Source: Bordetella parapertussis
GTDB lineage: Bacteria; Pseudomonadota; Gammaproteobacteria; Burkholderiales; Burkholderiaceae
DNA: 5,339 nt
Reading direction: 5' to 3'
Assembly (NCBI GenBank): GCA_945901665.1
Contig: CAMDLJ010000196.1
Coordinates: 1 to 5,339 of the forward strand
In this document: piece by piece, positions 1-5,339 of the stretch
How the letters are laid out: each line of letters begins with the position of its first letter
Position numbering within the stretch: position 1 is the stretch's first letter
The notes under the pieces: generated by a model
Database searches by the model: none
What the model was told of the DNA's origin: nothing
The model's input: only the letters and a program-made list of their open reading frames with translations
Translations under genes and position numbers: made by a program

Positions 1-396
1 GTGATCGAGTGGAACACCTTGTTCACCAACTGGCGCAAGGGTGCAAAGGACCCATCTGCCAATGGTGCCAATGCCATCAATGTGAGCTACGCCGCCATGG
101 ACCCCTTCTTTGGCATGGTACGTTTCACCAGCACAGGCACCTTTCCGCCAGTGTCAAACAATTGGGGCTATTTTGGTAACCCTGAATTTGACAAGCTCAT
201 TGCCGATGCGCGCACCCAGTTTGATGATAAAAAGCGAGACGAAGCTTTGTCCAAGCTGCATGCACGTATTGTGGAAGAGGCTCCCTTCGTGTGGATCGCA
301 CACGATGTCGGCCCACGCGCTATCAGCACCAAGGTTAAAGGCCTCGTTCAGGCACGCAGCTGGTTTGTCGATTTAGCCCCTATTTCGATGGATTGA
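1..396 (+). CDS. ABC transporter substrate-binding protein, family 5 (SBP_bac_5), C-terminal part
   Basis: This is the 3' end of a periplasmic solute-binding protein of the peptide/opine/nickel importer class. Only 131 codons are in the window. The GTG at position 1 is best read as an internal valine codon, because family members are usually about 500-540 residues and the part seen is the C-terminal lobe. The fragment runs from IEWNTLF through a segment with NPEFDKLIADAR (about residues 60-71) and ends with the typical closing block ARIVEEAPFVWIAHD (about 88-102), followed by KVKGLV and the WFVDLAPI tail. The signal peptide and most ligand-contact residues lie upstream and cannot be judged. 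The two permease and two ATPase genes downstream on the same strand make it the binding component of that importer. The ligand cannot be told from this fragment: peptides are the family default, but glutathione, opines and other small molecules are also carried by relatives. Confidence 0.9.
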   Translation: MIEWNTLFTNWRKGAKDPSANGANAINVSYAAMDPFFGMVRFTSTGTFPPVSNNWGYFGNPEFDKLIADARTQFDDKKRDEALSKLHARIVEEAPFVWIAHDVGPRAISTKVKGLVQARSWFVDLAPISMD

Positions 397-406
397 TACA
401 CAGGCC

Positions 407-442
407 AGCCGGTGTGGGTCCTTACCACGCCGGCTTTTGTTT
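407..442 (+). terminator. Intrinsic-terminator-type hairpin after the binding-protein gene
   Basis: The arms AGCCGGTGTGG (407-417) and CCACGCCGGCT (425-435) pair over 11 positions, with a single G-T wobble (413-429) and a 7-base loop (418-424). The U-rich tail TTTTGTTT (435-442) follows directly, its first T being the last base of the stem. The hairpin begins 11 bases after the binding-protein stop codon. Because the permease and ATPase genes follow on the same strand, it probably acts as a partial terminator or a 3'-end-stabilising stem, giving more binding protein than membrane components. That role is inference. Confidence 0.8.
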
Positions 443-486
443 AATCGCTTAAGGGCCTTAATGGTGCCTTGAGCCTTGCCCAACTT

Positions 487-490
487 GGAG
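487..490 (+). promoter_or_regulatory. Ribosome binding site of the first permease gene
   Basis: GGAG lies 7 bases before the ATG at 498. This supports that ATG over the out-of-frame ATG at 493. It is one of only two clear Shine-Dalgarno matches in the window. Confidence 0.6.
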
Positions 491-497
491 CAATGGG

Positions 498-1451
498 ATG
501 CTTGTTTTTTTGTGGCGACGCCTGCTCTACACGTTGCCAATCATGCTGGGTGTGGCCTTGGTGTGTTTTGCACTGGTGCACCTAGCGCCGGGCGACCCCT
601 TGGTGTCTATCCTGCCCCCTGACGCTTCAGCTGAGTTGCAAGCTAAGTTAAAAGAACTCTACGGTTTTAACCGTTCTTACCCCGAGCAGTTTGTGAGTTG
701 GGTGTGGCGTGCCTTGCAGGGCGATTTGGGCACTTCAATCGCCAGCAACCGGCCGGTCTTCAGCGAGGTGATGAAGGCCGTGGGCAACACCTTGCGCTTG
801 GCCATGGTAGCCACCTTGATTGGCTTTTTGTTCGGTTGCCTTTTTGGCTTTGTGGCCGGTTACTTTCAAAATTCTTGGCTCGATAAACTGGCCTCACTGA
901 CTTCGGTGCTGGGAGTTAGCGTTCCCCACTATTGGCTGGGCATGGTGCTGGTCATTGTATTTTCATCGATCTTGATGTGGTTGCCCCCTGGTGGAGCGGG
1001 TCCCGGGGGCTCGGGCGATTGGGCCTGGGACTGGGAGCATTTCAAGCACATGCTCCTACCTGCTATTACCATGAGCGTGATTCCCATGGGCATTATTTCG
1101 CGTACGTTGCGCGCCTTGGTGGGTGATATCTTGGCCCAAGAGTTCATTGTGGGTTTGCGCGCTAAAGGCCTGACTGATTTCGGCATTTTCTTGCACGTTG
1201 TCAAAAACGCTGCTCCTACCGCTTTAGCGGTGATGGGCTTGCAGCTGGGCTATTTACTAGGCGGATCGATTTTGATCGAGACCGTCTTTTCTTGGCCGGG
1301 CACCGGCTTTTTATTAAACTCGGCCATTTTTCAGCGCGATCTGCCTTTGTTGCAAGGCACTATTCTGGTATTGGCCATGTTTTTTGTCTTCTTGAACTTG
1401 ATCGTTGATGTTGTTCAAACCCTGTTAGACCCGCGCATTTCGCGCAGCTGA
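498..1451 (+). CDS. ABC transporter permease, DppB/OppB/GsiC type
   Basis: This is an inner-membrane permease that forms half of the translocation channel of the importer. The 317-residue length fits the DppB family. The N-terminus is the usual short basic segment (RR at 7-8) leading into membrane helix 1 (about 9-30) and the conserved HLAPGDP at 28-34. Next come GDLGTS (75-80) in the periplasmic loop, GNTLRLA (96-102) opening helix 2, and further helices at about 133-160, 185-205, 241-265 and 286-308. The cytoplasmic EAA-type loop that docks to the ATPase is at about 215-239, with the core RAKGLTDFGIFLHVVKNA. The family motif ETVFSWPGTG is at 261-270 and DPR ends the protein at 311-313. The start at 498 is set by the GGAG at 487-490. 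The second permease follows after 19 bases. There are no breaks or missing motifs. Membrane spans were judged by eye, and the cargo is not determined by this subunit. Confidence 0.95.
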   Translation: MLVFLWRRLLYTLPIMLGVALVCFALVHLAPGDPLVSILPPDASAELQAKLKELYGFNRSYPEQFVSWVWRALQGDLGTSIASNRPVFSEVMKAVGNTLRLAMVATLIGFLFGCLFGFVAGYFQNSWLDKLASLTSVLGVSVPHYWLGMVLVIVFSSILMWLPPGGAGPGGSGDWAWDWEHFKHMLLPAITMSVIPMGIISRTLRALVGDILAQEFIVGLRAKGLTDFGIFLHVVKNAAPTALAVMGLQLGYLLGGSILIETVFSWPGTGFLLNSAIFQRDLPLLQGTILVLAMFFVFLNLIVDVVQTLLDPRISRS

Positions 1452-1470
1452 AATCCAGTTCCAAATCAAG

Positions 1471-2361
1471 ATGCACATCACAGTTGACCCCCAAAAGTTG
1501 CCCGAGCTCGCCATGCAGAAATCGGCGGGTTATTGGCAAACTGTTGGCCGGCGTTTCATGCAACAAAAAGTTGCCGTAGCTGCAGCCTTGGTGGTCTTGG
1601 TGTTGCTGGTGCTGGCTGTTTTTGGGCCGTGGTTGGCGCCCATGGATCCGTATCAGTCGTCCATACTCAAGAGGCTTAAACCGATTGGTTTTCCGGGCCA
1701 TCTCTTGGGCACAGATGAGTTGGGGCGAGATATGCTAAGCCGCTTGATCGTGGGTACCCGCTTGTCTTTGTTCATTGGAATAACCCCAGTGATTTGCGCT
1801 TTTGTCATCGGCTCTGTCATTGGCATCACCGCGGGTTACGCCGGTGGTTGGGTCAACACCAGCATGATGCGCACCATTGATGTGTTTTATGCGTTTCCCT
1901 CAGTTTTACTGGCCATCGCTTTGTCAGGCGCCTTAGGGGCAGGCATCACCAATTCGCTGATTTCTTTAACCATAGTGTTCATTCCGCCAATTGCCCGTGT
2001 GGCCGAGAGCGTGACCACGCAAATACGCGGGCGAGATTTTGTTGATGCCGCCCGCGCCTCGGGGGCGGGAGCCTTCACCATCGTTCGAGTGCACGTGTTG
2101 GGCAATGTACTTGGGCCAGTGTTTGTGTACGCCACAAGTTTGATCGCAGTGGCCATGATTTTGGCCTCTGGCCTGAGTTTTTTGGGCCTTGGTGTTAAGC
2201 CGCCCGAGCCCGAGTGGGGCCTCATGTTAAACACCTTGCGCACCGCAATTTACACACAGCCGTGGATCGCGGCTTTGCCTGGGGCGATGATTTTCATCAC
2301 CTCGATTGCTTTCAATTTGTTAGCCGACGGTTTGCGTTCGGCCATGGAGATCAAACAGTGA
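1471..2361 (+). CDS. ABC transporter permease, DppC/OppC/GsiD type
   Basis: This is the partner permease that completes the inner-membrane channel. The 296 residues fit the DppC family. A cytoplasmic N-terminal tail leads to helix 1 (about 34-56), followed by the OppC-type N-terminal loop with FGPWLAP (51-57) and the hallmark GTDELGRDMLSRLIVGTRLS (80-99). Further helices lie at about 98-121, 135-158, 161-180, 215-240 and 267-287. The EAA-type loop covers about 189-216 (DFVDAARASGAGAFTIVRVH). The C-terminal motifs SFLGLGVKPPEPEWG (236-250) and NLLADGLR (282-289) are intact. The start is uncertain: no clear Shine-Dalgarno precedes the ATG at 1471, and an in-frame ATG at 1513 (residue 15) is equally plausible, since the first 14 residues carry no family motif. 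The gene sits 19 bases after the first permease and 7 bases before the first ATPase gene, so co-translation is likely. Confidence 0.95.
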   Translation: MHITVDPQKLPELAMQKSAGYWQTVGRRFMQQKVAVAAALVVLVLLVLAVFGPWLAPMDPYQSSILKRLKPIGFPGHLLGTDELGRDMLSRLIVGTRLSLFIGITPVICAFVIGSVIGITAGYAGGWVNTSMMRTIDVFYAFPSVLLAIALSGALGAGITNSLISLTIVFIPPIARVAESVTTQIRGRDFVDAARASGAGAFTIVRVHVLGNVLGPVFVYATSLIAVAMILASGLSFLGLGVKPPEPEWGLMLNTLRTAIYTQPWIAALPGAMIFITSIAFNLLADGLRSAMEIKQ

Positions 2362-2368
2362 GCGTGCC

Positions 2369-3427
2369 ATGCCCTTAACCCCTTTAGACTTGGGCGGCCC
2401 AGCTCAACCCATGCTCAGTGTGCGTGGCTTGGTCAAACACTTCCCGCTAAAAAAAGACGTTTTCGGCAAGGGCGGTGGTGTCGTGCGTGCCGTCGATGGC
2501 GTAGATTTTGAGGTCCTCAAAGGCGAGACCTTGGGCGTAGTGGGCGAGTCCGGTTGCGGAAAATCCACCACGGCGCGCTTGCTCATGCAATTGATCATTC
2601 AAGACCAAGGTGAGCTGATTTTTGATGGCCAGACCGTGGGCGGCTCGGCCTTGCCCTTGAAGGCCTACCGGCGGCAAACTCAAATGGTCTTCCAAGACAG
2701 CTATGCCTCTTTGAACCCGCGCCTGACCATTGAGGACTCGATTGCTTTTGCGCCCATAGTGCATGGTGTGCCCCAGAGCGAGGCGGTGGCGCGCGCGCGC
2801 GACTTGCTGGGCCGTGTGGGCTTGGCGCCCGAGCGTTTTGCCGAGCGCTATCCCCACGAGCTCTCGGGCGGTCAACGCCAGCGAGTGAACATTGCACGCG
2901 CTTTGGCCTTGCAGTCGCGCTTCATCATCTTGGATGAGGCGGTGTCGGCCTTGGACAAGTCGGTGGAAGCCCAGGTGCTTAATTTGTTGTTAGATTTGAA
3001 AGAGGACTTTGGCCTGACCTATGTCTTCATCAGCCACGATTTGAATGTGGTGCGTTACATGAGCGATCGGGTGTTGGTGATGTACTTGGGCCAAGTCGTA
3101 GAGATTGGCAACAGCGAAACCTTGTTCAACAATCCGGCTCACCCTTATACCCAAGCTTTGTTGTCATCGATCCCTACCTTGGACCCCGATCGGCGCGCCG
3201 AAAAGCCGCCCTTGGCCGGTGACCCGCCCAACCCCATCAATCCGCCCACGGGCTGCCGCTTTCACCCACGCTGTGTCCATGCCCAAGATATTTGTAGCCA
3301 AAAAATGCCGGTCCTGGCCCACACCGCTCACGGTCAGCAGGTAGCGTGCTGGATGCATGTGGCGGGCAGCGCCCATGGCCTTGCACCGGCTCACCCCCTG
3401 GGCTCAGCCACTCAGGAGGTGGCATGA
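2369..3427 (+). CDS. ABC transporter ATP-binding protein, DppF/OppF type
   Basis: This cytoplasmic ATPase is one of two that power the importer. Of the 352 residues, the KHFPLKK segment (23-29) and the insertion before AVDGVDFEV (41-49) are typical of the DppF/OppF branch. The ATPase motifs are complete: Walker [10 protein letters not shown] (59-67), Q-loop MVFQD with Q109, signature LSGGQ (165-169), Walker B FIILDE (185-190) with catalytic E190, D-loop SALD (193-196) and switch H223. The C-terminal oligopeptide-transporter domain begins near HPYTQALL (258-265). It holds four cysteines (C296, C302, C309, C327) in the GCRFHPRC arrangement, which binds an iron-sulfur cluster in a solved DppD homologue; a cluster here is inferred. 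The start could instead be the in-frame ATG at 2411 (residue 15), directly before LSVRGL; ATG 2369 has only a weak GTGAG upstream (2358-2362). The end overlaps the next gene by four bases. Confidence 0.94.
   Translation: MPLTPLDLGGPAQPMLSVRGLVKHFPLKKDVFGKGGGVVRAVDGVDFEVLKGETLGVVGESGCGKSTTARLLMQLIIQDQGELIFDGQTVGGSALPLKAYRRQTQMVFQDSYASLNPRLTIEDSIAFAPIVHGVPQSEAVARARDLLGRVGLAPERFAERYPHELSGGQRQRVNIARALALQSRFIILDEAVSALDKSVEAQVLNLLLDLKEDFGLTYVFISHDLNVVRYMSDRVLVMYLGQVVEIGNSETLFNNPAHPYTQALLSSIPTLDPDRRAEKPPLAGDPPNPINPPTGCRFHPRCVHAQDICSQKMPVLAHTAHGQQVACWMHVAGSAHGLAPAHPLGSATQEVA
3414..3419 (+). promoter_or_regulatory. Strong Shine-Dalgarno site setting the start of the second ATPase gene
   Basis: AGGAGG ends 4 bases before the ATG at 3424 and lies inside the final codons of the preceding ATPase gene. 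It decides the start: the same frame is open back to an ATG at 3346, but the 26 extra residues that start would add show no ATPase homology and would overlap the upstream gene by about 80 bases. Confidence 0.8.
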
Positions 3428-4422
3428 TATCTACACCAACCCACGATTGTTTTGTGGAGGTCAAACAACTCCATGTGACCTTTACAGGGGGTAAAAAACC
3501 CGTGCAAGCCGTTAGCGGCGTGGATCTGCGTGTTCAGCGCGGCGAGGTGGTGGCCTTGATTGGCGAGTCGGGTTCGGGCAAAAGCGTCACCTTGCGCAGC
3601 CTGCTTGGTTTGCACGCTGCTAAAACCACCCGCATCACCGGGGACATTCGCGTCGGCGACCAACAAGTGTTGCAGCTCTCGCCCAGAGAACTTAGCAGCT
3701 TCCGTGGGCGAGTGGCATCGATGATTTTTCAAGAGCCCTTGCTGGCCCTAGACCCTGTTTACAACCTGGGTCAACAAATCACCGAAACCATACGCCGCCA
3801 TGAAAATGTCAGCATTCAAGAGGCCCACCAACGCGCCTTGGCGCTGTTTGAGCGGGTGCGCATCCCAAGCCCCGAGCGGCGCCTACAAGCTTATCCGCAT
3901 GAAATGTCAGGTGGTATGCGGCAGCGCGCAATGATTGCGTTAGCCCTCGCTTGCAAGCCCCAATTGTTGCTTGCCGATGAGCCCACCACAGCGCTTGACG
4001 CCACCGTACAAATTCAAATTTTGCTGTTGCTTCGCGAGTTACAAAAAGACCTAGGGCTAGCGGTGGTGTTTGTCACTCACGATATCGGTGCCGCCGTCGA
4101 AGTGGCTGATCGCATTGCGGTGATGTATGCCGGCCGCATTGTGGAAGAGGGGCCGGCGCGCACCTTGCTGCGCCAACCTCGCCACCCCTATACCCGAGCT
4201 TTGTTGCAAAGCCGCGCAGACGGGGCCTTGGCCAAGGGACAGCGGCTGGAGACCATTGCAGGTGCTCCGCCCGATTTGGCGGCGTTACCAAATGGTTGTG
4301 CCTTTGCGACTCGCTGCAAATTGGCACAGCCACAATGTGAATTAAAGCAACCCGATGTGAGTTGGTTGGAAGACAACCACAGCGTGCGCTGTTTGCGTGC
4401 CTTAGAGCCCCAGACTGTTTGA
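3424..4422 (+). CDS. ABC transporter ATP-binding protein, DppD/OppD type
   Basis: This is the second cytoplasmic ATPase, expected to pair with the DppF-type subunit under the permeases. The start at 3424 gives 332 residues, normal for DppD. It is chosen for the AGGAGG site and the ATGA overlap with the upstream stop, which indicates translational coupling. Motifs are Walker A GESGSGKS (47-54), Q-loop IFQEP with Q103, signature MSGGM (161-165), Walker B LLLADE (181-186) with catalytic E186, D-loop TALD (189-192) and switch H219. [12 protein letters not shown] and ADEPTTALD are the usual DppD-branch forms. After the Q-loop it reads LLALDP where the family more often has MTSLNP, a mild variation. 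The C-terminal domain follows HPYTRALL (254-261), with four cysteines (C292, C298, C305, C323) in the GCAFATRC arrangement and the same inferred iron-sulfur site. Here the DppD-type gene follows the DppF-type gene, opposite to the classical dppBCDF order. Confidence 0.95.
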   Translation: MISTPTHDCFVEVKQLHVTFTGGKKPVQAVSGVDLRVQRGEVVALIGESGSGKSVTLRSLLGLHAAKTTRITGDIRVGDQQVLQLSPRELSSFRGRVASMIFQEPLLALDPVYNLGQQITETIRRHENVSIQEAHQRALALFERVRIPSPERRLQAYPHEMSGGMRQRAMIALALACKPQLLLADEPTTALDATVQIQILLLLRELQKDLGLAVVFVTHDIGAAVEVADRIAVMYAGRIVEEGPARTLLRQPRHPYTRALLQSRADGALAKGQRLETIAGAPPDLAALPNGCAFATRCKLAQPQCELKQPDVSWLEDNHSVRCLRALEPQTV

Positions 4423-4444
4423 TTTTTTCTTTAGCCACTCCACC

Positions 4445-5339
4445 ATGAACCAACATACCGACGCCTTGTGGGACACCGCCCACGCCTTCATGCCTTACCC
4501 CAAAGTTTCCGTTCCAAACGCACCCACCGGTCCGTTGGCGGGTTTGAGTTTTGGAGTGAAAGACCTCTACCACGTTCAAGGCTACCCCACCAGTGGCGGC
4601 CAGCCTTTCATGCTGGCGCTGTCAGGCATCCAAGAGCGTACCGCTCCCGTGGTGCAAAGCCTGCTCAACGCAGGTGCCAGATTTGTGGGCAAAACCATTA
4701 CCGATGAACTGGCGTTTTCTATGAGCGGACAAAACGCCCATTTTGGCTCGCCCATCAATGGCGCAGACCCCCTGCGCATCAGCGGAGGCTCGTCTTCGGG
4801 CTCGGCTTCTGCTGTGTCTAACCGCATGTGCGACTTTGCCCTGGGCTCGGACACGGGTGGTTCGGTGCGCGCACCGGCTAACCATTGCGGTTTGGTAGGT
4901 ATCCGTCCAAGCCACGGCCGCATTAGCTTGGAAGACACATTGGCCTTGTCGCCCAGTTTGGACACCTGCGGTTGGTTTACCCGCGACGTGCCCACATTTG
5001 CCAGGGTGGCCGATGTGCTGTTGGGTGAAGATGCCCAAGCCTTGCCCGACAGCGTGCGCTTGCTGATCCCCAACGATATTTGGGACTTGGCCGCACCTGC
5101 AGCGGTCAAGGCATTGAAGCCGGTACGCGGGCAAATTGAAGAGTGTCTTGGCAAAGCCCGCACGCTTAACGTTGTGCTTGACGACTTTGACAGTATGTTC
5201 TGGCACTTTCGCGCCATTCAAGGGCGTGAGGCCTGGGATGTGGATGGGGCTTTCATTCAGCGCTTTGCACCTGTACTAGGACCAGGTGTGGCCGAGCGGT
5301 TTCAGTGGGCGTCTGAACTAAGCGACGCCACCGTGGCTT
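4445..5339 (+). CDS. Amidase-signature family hydrolase, AMI1-like, N-terminal part (runs off window)
   Basis: This serine amidase would hydrolyse a carboxamide to acid and ammonia, probably in the cytoplasm, as no signal peptide is seen. The frame is open from the ATG at 4445 to the edge (298 codons). The Ser-cisSer-Lys triad can be placed: K39 in FGVKDLYHVQG (36-46), S116 in ISGGSSSGSA (112-121), and nucleophile S140 in GSDTGGSVRAPA (134-145). The 24-residue gap between the serines matches fatty acid amide hydrolase (S217, S241). MSGQNAHFGSP (93-103), RPSHGRIS (154-161) and DTCGWFTRD (173-181) resemble plant AMI1, an indole-3-acetamide hydrolase of about 425 residues, so roughly 30% of the protein is missing. 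The substrate is unknown; bacterial relatives are mostly called simply amidase. It starts 22 bases after the ATPase stop, so co-transcription is likely, but no Shine-Dalgarno precedes it. The only other upstream in-frame candidate is an unlikely CTG at 4415; an in-frame TAG lies at 4403. Confidence 0.92.
   Translation, partial: MNQHTDALWDTAHAFMPYPKVSVPNAPTGPLAGLSFGVKDLYHVQGYPTSGGQPFMLALSGIQERTAPVVQSLLNAGARFVGKTITDELAFSMSGQNAHFGSPINGADPLRISGGSSSGSASAVSNRMCDFALGSDTGGSVRAPANHCGLVGIRPSHGRISLEDTLALSPSLDTCGWFTRDVPTFARVADVLLGEDAQALPDSVRLLIPNDIWDLAAPAAVKALKPVRGQIEECLGKARTLNVVLDDFDSMFWHFRAIQGREAWDVDGAFIQRFAPVLGPGVAERFQWASELSDATVA

Noticed and set aside
437..465. Possible promoter for the permease genes (TTGTTT at 437-442 with AATGGT or TAATGG about 16-17 bases on)
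   Set aside because: The -10 match is only about half of the consensus, and the -35 candidate is the U-tail of the terminator hairpin.
2789..2801. 13-base alternating GC run
   Set aside because: It is explained by codons for an Ala-Arg-Ala-Arg stretch inside the first ATPase. It is too short to claim a structural or phase-variation role.
3346..3423. 26-codon upstream extension of the second ATPase to the ATG at 3346
   Set aside because: It overlaps the end of the first ATPase, has no ATPase similarity, and is bypassed by the AGGAGG site and ATGA junction that set the start at 3424.
4381..4432. Possible terminator at the T-rich run after the second ATPase gene
   Set aside because: The T-run is present but no stable stem precedes it. 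AGCGTGCGCT (4381-4390) folds only 4 pairs around a 2-base loop and is 30 bases away.
4073..4579. 168-codon minus-strand open frame across the ATPase-amidase junction
   Set aside because: It lies antisense to two well-supported genes, has no recognisable domain and has no ribosome site that I can see.
4582..5221. Two long overlapping minus-strand open frames (211 and 199 codons) opposite the amidase gene
   Set aside because: The plus-strand frame encodes a recognisable amidase with all catalytic residues. The antisense products have low-complexity, motif-free composition and arise from codon bias in the real gene.

Overview
The window is a compact, fully co-directional (+ strand) stretch of bacterial chromosome. 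It carries most of one peptide/opine/nickel-class (PepT family) ABC importer operon followed by an amidase. The moderately high GC content, the heavy use of TTG, GTG and GCC codons, and the protein character suggest a betaproteobacterium, probably Burkholderiales/Comamonadaceae of the freshwater Limnohabitans or Rhodoferax kind. That placement is an impression from sequence style, not a database result.

Layout: (1) 1-396 is the last 131 codons of a family 5 extracytoplasmic solute-binding protein, whose start lies upstream of the window. (2) 397-497 is the only real intergenic gap and holds a convincing intrinsic-terminator-type hairpin at 407-442. (3) 498-1451 is a DppB/OppB-type permease. 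(4) 1471-2361 is a DppC/OppC-type permease. (5) 2369-3427 is a DppF/OppF-type ATPase. (6) 3424-4422 is a DppD/OppD-type ATPase that overlaps the previous gene by an ATGA junction. (7) 4445-5339 is the first 298 codons of an amidase-signature hydrolase that runs off the right edge.

How they work together: the binding protein captures a ligand in the periplasm and delivers it to a B-C permease heterodimer. The F-D ATPase pair powers import, and the amidase would act on an amide in the cytoplasm. Both ATPases keep every catalytic motif and the four-cysteine C-terminal domain, so the transporter looks functional. The amidase keeps the Lys-Ser-Ser triad and resembles plant AMI1 (indole-3-acetamide hydrolase) and its bacterial relatives. 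The real cargo may therefore be an amide-containing small molecule rather than a peptide; this is inference from gene order.

The window is largely ordinary. I see no RNA gene, mobile element, CRISPR array or phage feature, and no undescribed system. The points worth a second look are the hairpin inside the operon, the AMI1-like amidase linked to the transporter, and the F-before-D ATPase order.
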